A stretch of 64,000 nt of DNA. Origin: Seohaeicola_A nanhaiensis (GTDB lineage Bacteria; Pseudomonadota; Alphaproteobacteria; Rhodobacterales; Rhodobacteraceae). Below the pieces are notes generated by a model. That model did no database searches. It worked only from the letters and a program-made list of their open reading frames with translations, and had not been told where the DNA came from. The stretch covers positions 496,001-560,000 of the forward strand of contig NZ_JBHSGI010000033.1 in assembly GCF_042654245.1 (NCBI RefSeq). Reading direction: 5' to 3'. A program made the translations under genes and the position numbers. Shown here one piece after another: positions 25,494-34,220 of the stretch. Numbering within the stretch: the stretch's first letter is position 1; every line of letters starts with the position of its first letter.

Positions 25494-26516
25494 TCAGGCC
25501 AGCGCGCGGATCTTGGCGATCATCGCTGCCGTTTCGGGGCTGGTCGCGCCGAAGGTGTCGTACAGGCTGGCGCTCTTCTCTTCCCAGCGCGCCTTTTCCT
25601 CGGCGGGGAAGGGGTGAACGGTGCAGCCGACTGCCTTGAGGTCCTCCAGCGCCTTGTCGGCGCCCGCGCGGTTGATCGCGCGCTGTTCGGCAAAGACCTC
25701 TTTGGCGGAGGTCCGGCACAGCTCCTGCAGGTCGGCGGGCAGGGCGTCGAGCCAGGCCGCATTCATGCGGATCGCCTTGGGCAGGAACCAGTGGTAGGTC
25801 GGCAGGATGTTGGTCGCCTGCTCGTGCCACTTGAAGCCCAGGATCGAGAAGTAGTCCGAATCCAGCCCGTCGATCACCCCGGTCGAAAGGGCGGCATACT
25901 GCTCGGAATAGGGCAGCGGCGTCGGATTGGCGCCCAGCAGTTTCCAGAAGTCGACCCAGATCGTCACCTGCGGCACCCGAAGCTTGACGCCCTGCAGGCT
26001 GGCAAGATCGGTCACGGGGGCCTTGGTCAGCAGATGGCGGAAGCCGACCTCGCCATAGGCGATGAACTCGACGCCGGTCTTTTCGCGCGCGATGCGGCTG
26101 ATCTCTTCCCCGATGTCGCCCTGCAGCACGGCGTCCACGTGGGCCTCGTTCTTGTAGATAAACCCGGGCGCACCGGCGGTGGCAGCGATTTCCGGCGCGA
26201 TGGCCTCTTCGCTGTCGGGTCCGGCGGCGGTGACCTGAATGGTGCCGATCCGGCTCATTTCAAGCAGCTGCGCGAGACCGCCAAGCTGGCTGGCCGGGAA
26301 GTGCTGGGCCTCGATGCGGCCGTCGCTCTTCTCATTCAGGATCGCCGTCCACTTGTCGAAGGCATTGGTGAAGGGCGAGCCGATGGCCTCGGAATGCGCG
26401 ATTTTGCAGACGAATTTGTCGGCCGCCCAGGCCGTTCGCATCAGCATCGGAGTGGCCAGAGCGGCCCCGCCCAGCTGCAACAGGCCGCGCCGGCCCAGTG
26501 TCAATTTCGTAGTCAT
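25494..26516 (-). CDS. TRAP transporter substrate-binding protein (DctP family)
   Basis: A 340-residue periplasmic binding protein. The N-terminus MTTKLTLGRRGLLQLGG has a twin-arginine motif followed by a hydrophobic stretch and an AWA cleavage-like site, so Tat export is likely. The central L-K-L-R-V-P-Q-V motif region (V-K-L-R-V-P-Q) with its ligand-binding Arg, and the later GVIDGLDSDY segment, are hallmarks of DctP proteins. The start at 26516 has GGGAGGAAG upstream. First gene of the operon with dctQM and two Gfo/Idh/MocA genes. Confidence 0.92.
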   Translation of the reverse strand: MTTKLTLGRRGLLQLGGAALATPMLMRTAWAADKFVCKIAHSEAIGSPFTNAFDKWTAILNEKSDGRIEAQHFPASQLGGLAQLLEMSRIGTIQVTAAGPDSEEAIAPEIAATAGAPGFIYKNEAHVDAVLQGDIGEEISRIAREKTGVEFIAYGEVGFRHLLTKAPVTDLASLQGVKLRVPQVTIWVDFWKLLGANPTPLPYSEQYAALSTGVIDGLDSDYFSILGFKWHEQATNILPTYHWFLPKAIRMNAAWLDALPADLQELCRTSAKEVFAEQRAINRAGADKALEDLKAVGCTVHPFPAEEKARWEEKSASLYDTFGATSPETAAMIAKIRALA

Positions 26517-27030
26517 GTCTTCCTCCCTTGAAGTGAACTGCGCGGCGTCTTGCCGGGCAGGAAAAGCGACTCCGCTCCGGTCATCCTCCACCGGGCAAAG
26601 TCGGAAATTTTTCGGCGCGGGCGCTGCGGGCGGTGGGCGCCGTCAAAGGTCGGACAGGCGACACCGGTCCCATGCTCATTGTCCAGCCGGACAGGCTGGT
26701 GCGGCACGCAACGCCGGCCACGCCGTTGCTGGCGCGACACAGGCTGTGACGTTGCGGAAGCTCATGACGGTTGTTCCATCCCGATGCGGTCTGCATCCCA
26801 TTCTGGCATACTAGACGACAAACATATCATCGCGCAACCGGTTAACCGTGCAAACGATACTTCCGGAGCGAAGAACCGACAAAAGAGTTAATTTTTTCAG
26901 ATGGGTAACGCGAAATAGCGCACCTCGCGCCGCCCGTCGCTCCGTCCACAAGCTCCGGAATTACGTCCCTTCGCGGGAATTGCCGTGCACGCCTGCCCGC
27001 AAAAGCATGTGGTCCGCCTGCGATCTGCGC
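26517..27030. other. 514-nt intergenic region upstream of the TRAP operon
   Basis: No convincing gene is seen; the short open frames here lack ribosome sites and recognisable sequence. The right half is AT-richer than its surroundings. It contains CGGTTAACCG (26839-26848), a perfect 10-bp palindrome flanked by partly symmetric GCAAC/GTGC, which could be a regulator site for the leftward TRAP operon. No regulator gene lies beside the operon. No clear terminator for the MscS gene was found. Confidence 0.4.
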
Positions 27031-28335
27031 CTATTCTTCCGGTGCCGCATGGCTCAACAGGTCACCGTCCTTCTGTTCCTTCCGCTCGGCGTCGATAATC
27101 TGCGAGAGTTCAGCGTCGGCCGTCGCGCTCACCTCCTGCACCTCCATCTCGGGGGCGGCTCGCCCGGACTTCGGCGGACTCGTATCCGCCTTGCCGCTGT
27201 CCGTGACGATGCGGTAGGTCGGCTCGGGCATCGGCACGCCGGCGGCGGTCAGGGCGGCCAGGCACATCCGCGCCGCCTCGCTGCGTGCCAGCTGGATGCT
27301 TGTTTCGTGCTGCGCGATCCATCCCGCAACCCGCAGCCCGACAGTGCTGTCCCCCAGAGTTTCGATCCAGACCGCAGGCGCCGGGTTGACCAGCGTGAAC
27401 GGAAGGGACTGCACCGTTTCAAGCAGGATGGCCTGCGCGCGGGCCAGATCGGCATTATAGCCGACCCCGAAATCCAGCAGGAACCGCCGTTCGTCATTGC
27501 GCGAGAAGTTGACGATGCGGGACTTGAACACCGTGGAGTTGGGAATGCGGATGTGGTTGCCATCGAAACTCAGCAGGATCGTGGCGCGAGAGGTCAGGCG
27601 GATGACCTTGCCCTGATCGCCATCGATCTCGACCGTGTCATTCGGACGGAAAGGCTGGCGCACCGAGAGCAGGACCGAGGCGATGAAGTTCTCGACCGTG
27701 TCGCGGACGGCGAAACCGATGGCGAGGCCAACGATACCGGCCGCGCCGAGGATGGTCGACAGCAGCGCCGTGGCCCCCAGAAGATCGAGCGCGACGACGA
27801 CACCCGAAATGGCAAAGATCAGCCGCACAGCCTGCCGGTAGATGTCCGCAATGAAGAGGTTCGGCGCGATCCGGTCCCAGGGCTGTTTCATCCGCGCCAG
27901 CAGGAATCCGGCGGCCGCGATCAGCACGAAAACCAGAAGCGCGATGGACAACAGCGGCAGGATCGCGACGAATTGCACCAGACGCGCGCGGAAACGCTGC
28001 ATCGCCGGGTTCAGCCGTTCGACAACATCGGTGGTTTCGTGCACCTCGTTCTTGATCGCAACAACACCCTCGACCCGCCGGGCGATCTCGTTCAGCCGGC
28101 TCGCGGCCGAGGTGTCTACAGTGGTGCCGCGCAGGGTGACGATGCCGGAGGATACGGCGACGGTTACATCCTCATATCCATCCAGTTCAGCCAGGATGGC
28201 GCGGATGCGCACCGCGATGGCGGCGTCCTGCTGCTTGCTGTCGGTGACGGCGATGGTGCCATCGGGTTGGTCGACGGTCTGGGCAATCGCAGTCAGCGGC
28301 AGGACTGCGAGGAGCAGGGCAAGTATCAGTCGCAT
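27031..28335 (-). CDS. Mechanosensitive ion channel (MscS family) with N-terminal BON domain
   Basis: A 434-residue membrane protein. It starts with a Sec signal (MRLILALLLAVLPLTAIAQ). A periplasmic BON-type domain covers ~residues 30-95 (VRIRAILAELDGYEDVTVAV then GIVTLRGTTVD). Membrane helices follow, then the MscS pore/beta region: G-A-A-G-I-V-G-L-A-I-G-F-A-V-R-D-T-V-E-N-F-I-A and R-Q-P-F-R-P-N-D-T-V-E-I. BON-MscS fusions occur in alphaproteobacteria. Expected role: release of solutes under hypo-osmotic shock; the BON domain may contact phospholipid or envelope. Confidence 0.9.
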   Translation of the reverse strand: MRLILALLLAVLPLTAIAQTVDQPDGTIAVTDSKQQDAAIAVRIRAILAELDGYEDVTVAVSSGIVTLRGTTVDTSAASRLNEIARRVEGVVAIKNEVHETTDVVERLNPAMQRFRARLVQFVAILPLLSIALLVFVLIAAAGFLLARMKQPWDRIAPNLFIADIYRQAVRLIFAISGVVVALDLLGATALLSTILGAAGIVGLAIGFAVRDTVENFIASVLLSVRQPFRPNDTVEIDGDQGKVIRLTSRATILLSFDGNHIRIPNSTVFKSRIVNFSRNDERRFLLDFGVGYNADLARAQAILLETVQSLPFTLVNPAPAVWIETLGDSTVGLRVAGWIAQHETSIQLARSEAARMCLAALTAAGVPMPEPTYRIVTDSGKADTSPPKSGRAAPEMEVQEVSATADAELSQIIDAERKEQKDGDLLSHAAPEE

Positions 28336-28458
28336 GAAATTATCCGTCGGGGTGAAACCGGTCGGGCGATGATGGCCCGGCCGGCTGCGGCCGGCAAGGT
28401 CAAAGCCGCCTGACTGCGGTTACCTGAGGCGAAGGTCGCAGCACACCCCGGACCGCGG

Positions 28459-29001
28459 TTATTCGCGGATTTCGTCCTTGTCCACGCCCCAGACGGCGGT
28501 CTTTTCGATCCAGCCCTTGTAGCCGCCGGCCGACACCTTGCACCAGTCCAGCGTGCATTCCCCCAGCCGCGCGACCACGCCCAGCTCCAGCGCGGCATCG
28601 ACCGGCGAGGCGGCATCGGGTCGGTCGTGCAGCGGCGCCATGTCCTGTTCGACCAGAACCGTGCGCGCGCCCGACAGCAGCGCGTAATGCACCCACCCTC
28701 CGGCGCCGTCCCGGTCCTGAACCCGCCGCCAGTGGCCGTGTTCTGCGGTGATTTCCAGCGGCATGTCACGCCGGGTAAAGACCCAGTCGATGCGATGCGT
28801 CAGAGAAGGGCCGCGCCGCACATTGCCCTCGTTGGCCTTGAGCGAAACATAGCGCGGCAGCGGCAGGTTGGTCACCGGCCCGCGCTTCTGGTCCACCGCC
28901 ATGGCGCTGTTTGCCAGCGTCATGACGCAAATCGCCGCCACAAGGCGGCACATGCCTTTCAGATATCCCGTCACGAACTGCCTGCCCGTTCTTGTCCGCA
29001 T
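28459..29001 (-). CDS. SH3 domain-containing exported protein
   Basis: A 180-residue protein. A hydrophobic N-terminal segment ending ANSAMA (a signal-peptide-like cleavage site) is followed by two bacterial SH3-like repeats. The first is recognised from L-K-A-N-E-G-N-V-R-R-G-P-S-L-T-H and the second from W-C-K-V-S-A-G-G-Y-K-G-W-I. This layout is typical of the periplasmic SH3_4/SH3_3 proteins common in alphaproteobacteria. Start is uncertain: ATG 29001 or ATG 28953, which gives a shorter signal peptide. Specific function unknown; cell-wall binding is inferred from the domain. Confidence 0.82.
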   Translation of the reverse strand: MRTRTGRQFVTGYLKGMCRLVAAICVMTLANSAMAVDQKRGPVTNLPLPRYVSLKANEGNVRRGPSLTHRIDWVFTRRDMPLEITAEHGHWRRVQDRDGAGGWVHYALLSGARTVLVEQDMAPLHDRPDAASPVDAALELGVVARLGECTLDWCKVSAGGYKGWIEKTAVWGVDKDEIRE

Positions 29002-29105
29002 TGCCCGGCCGAGGAGATTTCGGCCCCGAGGTTCTTGTGCCTCGACTGTTCCTGCGCCACGATGACACGACAGGCAATGATTTGAGAAGCTTCGGGAGTG
29101 CCGAT

Positions 29106-30092
29106 TTGCCAAGAGAACCCTTGAGTGTTGTCGTTACGCGACGGTTGCCCGAACAGGTCGAGGCACGGCTTGGCGAATTGTTCGACGTCCGTCTGCGCAG
29201 CGACGACGCGCCGATGAGCCGCGAAGAACTGGTTCTGGCAGCCAAGAGCGCCGACGTTCTGGTCCCGACCATCACCGATACCATCGATTCGACGCTGCTG
29301 GCGCAGGCGGGCGACCGGCTGAAGCTGATCGCCAACTATGGCGCGGGTGTCGATCACATCGATGTCGCCACCGCCCGCCAGCGCGGCATCCTGGTTTCGA
29401 ACACCCCGGGCGTGCTGACCGACGATACCGCCGACATGACGATGGCGCTTTTGCTGGCGGTGATCCGCCGCATCCCCGAGGGGCTGGCCGTGATGCAGAC
29501 GGGCGAATGGTCCGGCTGGGCTCCGACCGCCTTCCTCGGCGGTCGGGTCGGCGGCCGGCGTCTGGGCATCCTTGGCATGGGCCGCATCGGTCAGGCGGTG
29601 GCGCGGCGCGCCGCGGCCTTCGGAATGCAGGTCCATTACCACAACCGCAAGCGTCTGCGCCCCGAGACCGAAGAGGCACTGGGCGCAACCTATTGGGAAA
29701 GCCTTGACCAGATGGTCAGCCGGATGGACGTGATCTCGATCAATTGCCCGTCCACACCTTCGACCTTCCACCTGCTGAACGCGCGCCGCCTGAAGTTGCT
29801 GAAACCCTCGGCGGTGTTGGTCAACACCTCGCGCGGTGAGGTGATCGACGAGGCTGCCCTGACGCGCATGCTGCGCGCGGGCGAGATCGCGGGCGCGGGG
29901 CTCGACGTCTATGAACACGGCTCCGAAGGCAATCCGGCCCTGCGCGAATTGCCCAATGTCGTGCTGCTTCCGCATATGGGCTCGGCAACGGTCGAAGGCC
30001 GCGTCGAGATGGGCGAGAAGGTCATCATCAACATCAAGACTTTCGAAGACGGTCATCGTCCGCCGGACCTGGTCGTGCCGTCGATGCTGTGA
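29106..30092 (+). CDS. D-2-hydroxyacid dehydrogenase (glyoxylate/hydroxypyruvate reductase type)
   Basis: A 328-residue NAD(P)-dependent dehydrogenase. Motifs: NYGAGVDHID, nucleotide site LGMGRIGQAVARRA, catalytic Arg in V-N-T-S-R-G-E-V-I-D-E, and catalytic His in LLPHMGSAT. The start is a TTG at 29106 with GGGAG about 8 nt upstream; earlier in-frame starts would add a non-homologous 38-residue extension. The resulting length equals the family norm. Likely reduces glyoxylate, hydroxypyruvate or another 2-keto acid. Confidence 0.88.
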   Translation: MPREPLSVVVTRRLPEQVEARLGELFDVRLRSDDAPMSREELVLAAKSADVLVPTITDTIDSTLLAQAGDRLKLIANYGAGVDHIDVATARQRGILVSNTPGVLTDDTADMTMALLLAVIRRIPEGLAVMQTGEWSGWAPTAFLGGRVGGRRLGILGMGRIGQAVARRAAAFGMQVHYHNRKRLRPETEEALGATYWESLDQMVSRMDVISINCPSTPSTFHLLNARRLKLLKPSAVLVNTSRGEVIDEAALTRMLRAGEIAGAGLDVYEHGSEGNPALRELPNVVLLPHMGSATVEGRVEMGEKVIINIKTFEDGHRPPDLVVPSML

Positions 30093-30133
30093 TGTCGCCG
30101 GTCGTGCGTTCCGCCCGTCTGGAGAGAAAACCG

Positions 30134-31906
30134 ATGCGCAGAGTTTCCCTTCTGCTGGCCTTGCTGGCCGGTGCCGCCACGGCTCAGCAGACGACAGATG
30201 CGGTGCAGCCCGAGATCTCCACGCCGGTCGCCGCAGCGGCCGTATCGCCGGCGGTTGCGGCGGCCTATGCAGCCAAGGCGGCGGGTCAGCCGGTCGAGGC
30301 GGCGCGTTGGATGGTTGCGGCCGCCAATCCCCTGGCGGTCGAGGCCGGTGCCGCGGTTCTGGCGCGCGGCGGGTCCGCTGCGGATGCGCTGATCGCGGTG
30401 CAACTGGTGCTTGGTCTGGTCGAGCCGCAGTCCTCGGGCCTGGGCGGCGGCGCCTTTCTGGTCTGGTACGATGCCGCGACCGGCGCGCTGACGACGCTGG
30501 ATGCCCGCGAAACCGCGCCGCTGGCCGCGACACCGCTGCTGTTCCTGGACGAGCAGGGGCAGCCGCTCAAGTTCTTCGATGCCGTGGTCGGCGGCCGCTC
30601 GGTCGGCACGCCCGGCACGCCGGCACTGCTGGAAGCAATGCATCGCCGCTGGGGCCGGCTGCCGTGGACCACGCTGTTCGACCCGGCCATCGCCCTGGCG
30701 CGGGAGGGGTTCGCGGTCTCCGACCGGCTGAACGCGCTGATCGCCGAAGATCGCGACCGCCTGGCCTCGGCCCCCGGTACGGCTGACTATTTCCTGACCG
30801 AGGCCGGCGAACCGCTGCCGGTCGGGCACCTGTTGCAGAACCCCGACTATGCCGACACCCTGAGGCTGATGGCCCAGGGCGGGGCAGCGGCCTTCTATAC
30901 CGGCCCGGTTGCTGCCGATATCGTGCGGGTGGTGCAGGGAGCGCCGGGCAATCCCGGGGTTCTCGCCGCCACCGACCTCGCGCTCTATCAGGTGAAGGAA
31001 CGTGACCCGGTCTGCACCGCCTATCGTGTCTATCAGGTCTGTGGCATGGGGCCGCCCTCGTCGGGCGGTATCGCGGTCGGGCAAATTCTCGGAGCGCTGA
31101 ACGGCGCGCCGATGGGGGCGGCCGACGATCCGGAGACATGGCGGCGCATCGGCGACGCGTCGCGTCTCGCCTTCGCAGACCGCGAGCGTTTTGTCGCGGA
31201 CAGCGACTTCGGCCCGGTGCCCTCGCGGGGCCTGCTGGATCCGGCCTATCTGGCCGGGCGCGCGGCCTTGCTGGAGACCGACATGGCGCTGCAAGACGCC
31301 CCGCCGGGCACCCCCGAATTCGACCATGCCGCCTTGGCCGATGGCGAGGCCATCGAACTGCCCTCGACCAGCCACGTCACCATCGTGGACCGGTATGGCA
31401 ATGTCGCCGCGATGACCGCGAGCATCGAGAATGTCTTTGGCGCGCGCCTGATGGTGCGCGGCTTTCTACTGAACAACGAACTCACCGACTTCTCCTTCCG
31501 CAGCCACAAAGACGGCGTGCCCATCGCCAACCGGGTCGAGCCGGGCAAGCGCCCGCGCTCGTCGATGGCGCCGACGGTGGTGATGAAGGATGGCAAGCCG
31601 GTGCTGGCCATCGGCTCGCCCGGAGGTAGCCGGATCATCGGCTATGTGGCTCAGGCGATCATCGCTTGGGCCGACTGGGGCATGGACGTGCAGCAGGCTG
31701 TGGCGATGGGCCATGGCCTGAACCGGTTCGGCACCTTCGATCTGGAGGCCGGAACCACGGCCGCGGGGCTGAAGGACGGACTGGAAGCGGCAGGGTTCGA
31801 GGTCAAGGTGCTTGACCTGAACTCGGGCCTGCATGCAATCGAGATTGGCGCGATGCTGACGGGCGGGGCTGACCCGCGCCGCGAAGGCATCGCTTTGGGA
31901 GACTAG
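30134..31906 (+). CDS. ggt: Gamma-glutamyltransferase
   Basis: A 590-residue periplasmic precursor. Sec signal MRRVSLLLALLAGAATAQQ; start chosen at ATG 30134 with GGAGAGAAA upstream. Thr412 in P-S-T-S-H-V-T-I-V-D is the expected nucleophile and self-cleavage point, splitting the protein into large and small subunits. The small subunit contains LNNELTDFSF and GSPGGSRIIGYVAQ as in the family. It hydrolyses or transfers gamma-glutamyl groups, for example from glutathione. It lies 4 nt before the flavoprotein gene and 41 nt after the hydroxyacid dehydrogenase. Confidence 0.93.
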   Translation: MRRVSLLLALLAGAATAQQTTDAVQPEISTPVAAAAVSPAVAAAYAAKAAGQPVEAARWMVAAANPLAVEAGAAVLARGGSAADALIAVQLVLGLVEPQSSGLGGGAFLVWYDAATGALTTLDARETAPLAATPLLFLDEQGQPLKFFDAVVGGRSVGTPGTPALLEAMHRRWGRLPWTTLFDPAIALAREGFAVSDRLNALIAEDRDRLASAPGTADYFLTEAGEPLPVGHLLQNPDYADTLRLMAQGGAAAFYTGPVAADIVRVVQGAPGNPGVLAATDLALYQVKERDPVCTAYRVYQVCGMGPPSSGGIAVGQILGALNGAPMGAADDPETWRRIGDASRLAFADRERFVADSDFGPVPSRGLLDPAYLAGRAALLETDMALQDAPPGTPEFDHAALADGEAIELPSTSHVTIVDRYGNVAAMTASIENVFGARLMVRGFLLNNELTDFSFRSHKDGVPIANRVEPGKRPRSSMAPTVVMKDGKPVLAIGSPGGSRIIGYVAQAIIAWADWGMDVQQAVAMGHGLNRFGTFDLEAGTTAAGLKDGLEAAGFEVKVLDLNSGLHAIEIGAMLTGGADPRREGIALGD

Positions 31907-31910
31907 GACT

Positions 31911-33314
31911 ATGGTCAAGGCCACACGTTTGCCGCGCAATGAGACCGGCATCGAAACCGCGATCGGGATATTGAAACAGCGCTTTGGCGAGAGGCTGAAC
32001 ACCAGCCAGGCTCTGCGCGAACAGCACGGGCACACGACGACCTGGATCGAGACCCAGGCGCCCGATGCGGTGATCTTCGCGCGCGACACGGCCGAGGTTT
32101 CCGACATCGTCAAGATCTGCGCCGACCAGAAGGTGCCGGTCATCGCCTATGGAACGGGCACCTCGCTCGAGGGGCATGTGAACGCACCGGCAGGCGGCAT
32201 TTGCATCGACCTGACGGAGATGAACAAGGTTCTGGCCGTCCATGCCAGCGATCTGGACTGTGTGATCCAGCCCGGAGTTACGCGCGAGGCGCTGAACGTC
32301 CACCTGCGCGACCAGGGTCTGTTCTTCCCCATCGACCCCGGCGCCAATGCCTCGCTCGGCGGCATGGCCGCGACGCGGGCCAGCGGCACCAACGCCGTGC
32401 GATACGGCACGATGAAGGACAACGTCATCGCTCTCGAAGCGGTGATGGCCGACGGCACGGTGATCCGCACGGCGCAGCGGGCGAAGAAATCCTCGGCCGG
32501 CTATGATCTGACACGGCTGCTGGTCGGGTCGGAAGGCACGCTCGGCATCATCACCGAGATCACGCTGCGGCTGCAGGGCATCCCCGAGGCGATCCGCGCC
32601 GCGCGCTGTTCCTTCCCGACCGTCGACGCGGCCTGCCGCGCGGTGATGGCGACGATCCAGTATGGCATCCCGGTGGCGCGGATCGAGCTTCTTGACGAGA
32701 TGTGCGTCAAGGCGGCCAATGCCTACTCTGGCCTGACCCTGCCCGAAACGCCTTTGCTGCTGGTCGAATTCCACGGGTCCGAAGCCGGGGTCGCGGAACA
32801 GTCCGAGACCTTCGGTTCCATCGCAGACGATTTTGGCGGCAGCGGCTTTGCCGCAACCTCCACCACCGAAGAACGCAACAAGCTGTGGAAGGCCCGGCAT
32901 GACATGTATTGGGCCTGCCTTCAGCTGCGTCCGGGCGCCAAGGGAATCGCCACCGACGTCTGCGTGCCGATTTCCCGGCTGGCCGAATGCGTCAGCGCGG
33001 CGCAGGCCAAGGCCAGCGAACTGGGTCTGCTGGCCCCGATCGTCGGTCATGTCGGCGACGGCAACTTCCATTGCTCGATGCTGATCGATATGGACATCCC
33101 CGAGGAAGTCGCCATGGCGGAAACCTATATCGGCTGGCTGAACGATCTGGCGATCTCGATGGACGGAACGTGTACCGGCGAGCACGGGGTGGGGCAGGGC
33201 AAGCGGCCCTATCTGACCCGCGAACTGGGGCCGGCGACGCGCTATATGGCCGCGATCAAGCAGGCGCTGGACCCTGACAACATCCTCAATCCGGGCAAAA
33301 TCCTCCCCGACTAA
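31911..33314 (+). CDS. FAD-binding oxidoreductase (GlcD / D-lactate dehydrogenase cytochrome type)
   Basis: A 467-residue flavoprotein with an N-terminal FAD_binding_4 domain (PVIAYGTGTSLEGHV, DPGANASLGGMAATRASG, LLVGSEGTLGIITE) and a C-terminal FAD-oxidase domain containing G-H-V-G-D-G-N-F-H and G-T-C-T-G-E-H-G-V-G. This is the pattern of mitochondrial-type D-lactate dehydrogenase and glycolate oxidase GlcD. There are no glcE/glcF partners, favouring a single-subunit D-lactate or D-2-hydroxyacid dehydrogenase. It may share substrates with the 2-hydroxyacid dehydrogenase two genes upstream. Confidence 0.9.
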   Translation: MVKATRLPRNETGIETAIGILKQRFGERLNTSQALREQHGHTTTWIETQAPDAVIFARDTAEVSDIVKICADQKVPVIAYGTGTSLEGHVNAPAGGICIDLTEMNKVLAVHASDLDCVIQPGVTREALNVHLRDQGLFFPIDPGANASLGGMAATRASGTNAVRYGTMKDNVIALEAVMADGTVIRTAQRAKKSSAGYDLTRLLVGSEGTLGIITEITLRLQGIPEAIRAARCSFPTVDAACRAVMATIQYGIPVARIELLDEMCVKAANAYSGLTLPETPLLLVEFHGSEAGVAEQSETFGSIADDFGGSGFAATSTTEERNKLWKARHDMYWACLQLRPGAKGIATDVCVPISRLAECVSAAQAKASELGLLAPIVGHVGDGNFHCSMLIDMDIPEEVAMAETYIGWLNDLAISMDGTCTGEHGVGQGKRPYLTRELGPATRYMAAIKQALDPDNILNPGKILPD

Positions 33315-33344
33315 GGTCGGCACCTAAGGTTTGTGTCGGAGAAC

Positions 33345-33359
33345 GCGCCGCAACGGCGC
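33345..33359 (+). terminator. Short hairpin after the flavoprotein gene
   Basis: GCGCCG-CAA-CGGCGC forms a 6-bp stem 30 nt after the stop, without a T-run. Weak candidate only. Confidence 0.25.
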
Positions 33360-33377
33360 AAATCCGCACCAACCCGG

Positions 33378-33406
33378 TTGACTCGGGGGCCGCGATGGGT
33401 AAAAGG
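33378..33406 (+). promoter_or_regulatory. Candidate sigma70-type promoter of rpmG
   Basis: TTGACT (33378-33383) is followed after 16 nt by TAAAAG (33400-33405), about 55 nt upstream of the L33 start codon. The -35 is strong for an alphaproteobacterium; the -10 is weaker. Confidence 0.45.
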
Positions 33407-33460
33407 CGGGCTTCATGAGATTTCACGGAGGCGCGCGGCCTCCGGCGCAGGAGAACGACA

Positions 33461-33628
33461 ATGGCCAAGCCGACCACCATCAAGATCCGCCTGAACTCGT
33501 CCGCAGGCACGGGCCACTTCTATGTCACCAAGAAGAACGCCCGGACGATGACCGAAAAGATGGCCGTGCGCAAATACGACCCCGTTGCGCGCAAGCACGT
33601 CGAATACAAGGAAGGCAAGATCAAGTAA
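33461..33628 (+). CDS. rpmG: 50S ribosomal protein L33
   Basis: A complete 55-residue L33: starts MAKPTTIKIRLNSSAGTGHF and ends H-V-E-Y-K-E-G-K-I-K. It has the V-T-K-K-N-A-R-T segment and lacks the zinc-binding cysteines, so it is the C-minus form of L33 (zinc-independent). AGGAGAACGAC gives a good ribosome site just upstream. It is monocistronic, with its own likely promoter (33378) and a strong terminator (33653-33684). Confidence 0.96.
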   Translation: MAKPTTIKIRLNSSAGTGHFYVTKKNARTMTEKMAVRKYDPVARKHVEYKEGKIK

Positions 33629-33652
33629 GATCTCGCCACGTTCCGAATTCGG

Positions 33653-33684
33653 GGCCGCGCATTGATTGCGCGGCCTTTTGTTTT
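33653..33684 (+). terminator. Rho-independent terminator of rpmG
   Basis: GGCCGCGC (33653-33660) pairs perfectly with GCGCGGCC (33668-33675) around a 7-nt loop, followed by TTTTGTTTT. It lies 24 nt after the L33 stop. Confidence 0.92.
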
Positions 33685-33695
33685 GGGGGTGTGTC

Positions 33696-34220
33696 ATGCA
33701 GCGCGTGATGATTGTCGGGGGCTCCGGATCGGGCAAGAGCACGCTGGCGCGGGCGCTCGGCGCGCGCACCGGACTGCCGGTCTACCACATGGACCACGTG
33801 CAATGGAAAGCGGGCTGGGTCAGCCGCAGCGTCGAAGAACGTGAGCTGCTGGCCCGCGATATCGAGTCCCGCGCGCGCTGGATTTTCGAAGGCGGGTTCA
33901 GCGCGACCTACAGGAACCGCATTGCACGCTGCGACACGCTGATCTGGCTCGACTTTCCGGTGGGTCTGCGCCTGTGGCGGGTCACGCGGCGCCTGGTCCG
34001 CTATTGGGGCCGCGAACGTCCCGACATGACGCCCGGCTGCCGGGAAGGCTTTCACCGCGAAACGTTGCCCTTCTACAAATGGATCTGGGATACGCGGAAG
34101 ACATCGCGCGAAGGCGTGCTGCGGCTGATCGCGACACCGCCGGCCCATGTGCGCGTTGTGCATCTGACGTCCGCGGCGCAGGTGGCAGCTTTCCTGGAGA
34201 CGGTGCCGCCGTGCCCCTGA
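33696..34220 (+). CDS. P-loop nucleotide kinase / DNA topology modulation (FlaR)-like protein
   Basis: A 174-residue P-loop protein. Walker A is GGSGSGKSTLA right after the start (MQRVMIVGG). The rest resembles adenylate-kinase-like proteins annotated as FlaR-type topology modulation proteins: Y-H-M-D-H-V-Q-W, W-I-F-E-G-G-F-S-A-T, then L-I-W-L-D-F-P and an Arg-rich lid (LRLWRVTRRLVRYWGRERPD). The actual substrate is unknown. The start follows the rpmG terminator by 11 nt, so its promoter overlaps that region or transcription reads through. Confidence 0.82.
   Translation: MQRVMIVGGSGSGKSTLARALGARTGLPVYHMDHVQWKAGWVSRSVEERELLARDIESRARWIFEGGFSATYRNRIARCDTLIWLDFPVGLRLWRVTRRLVRYWGRERPDMTPGCREGFHRETLPFYKWIWDTRKTSREGVLRLIATPPAHVRVVHLTSAAQVAAFLETVPPCP

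Noticed and set aside
26513..26796. Small minus-strand open frames in the gap upstream of the TRAP operon
   Set aside because: They lack a ribosome site and a plausible composition, and overlap the dctP start.
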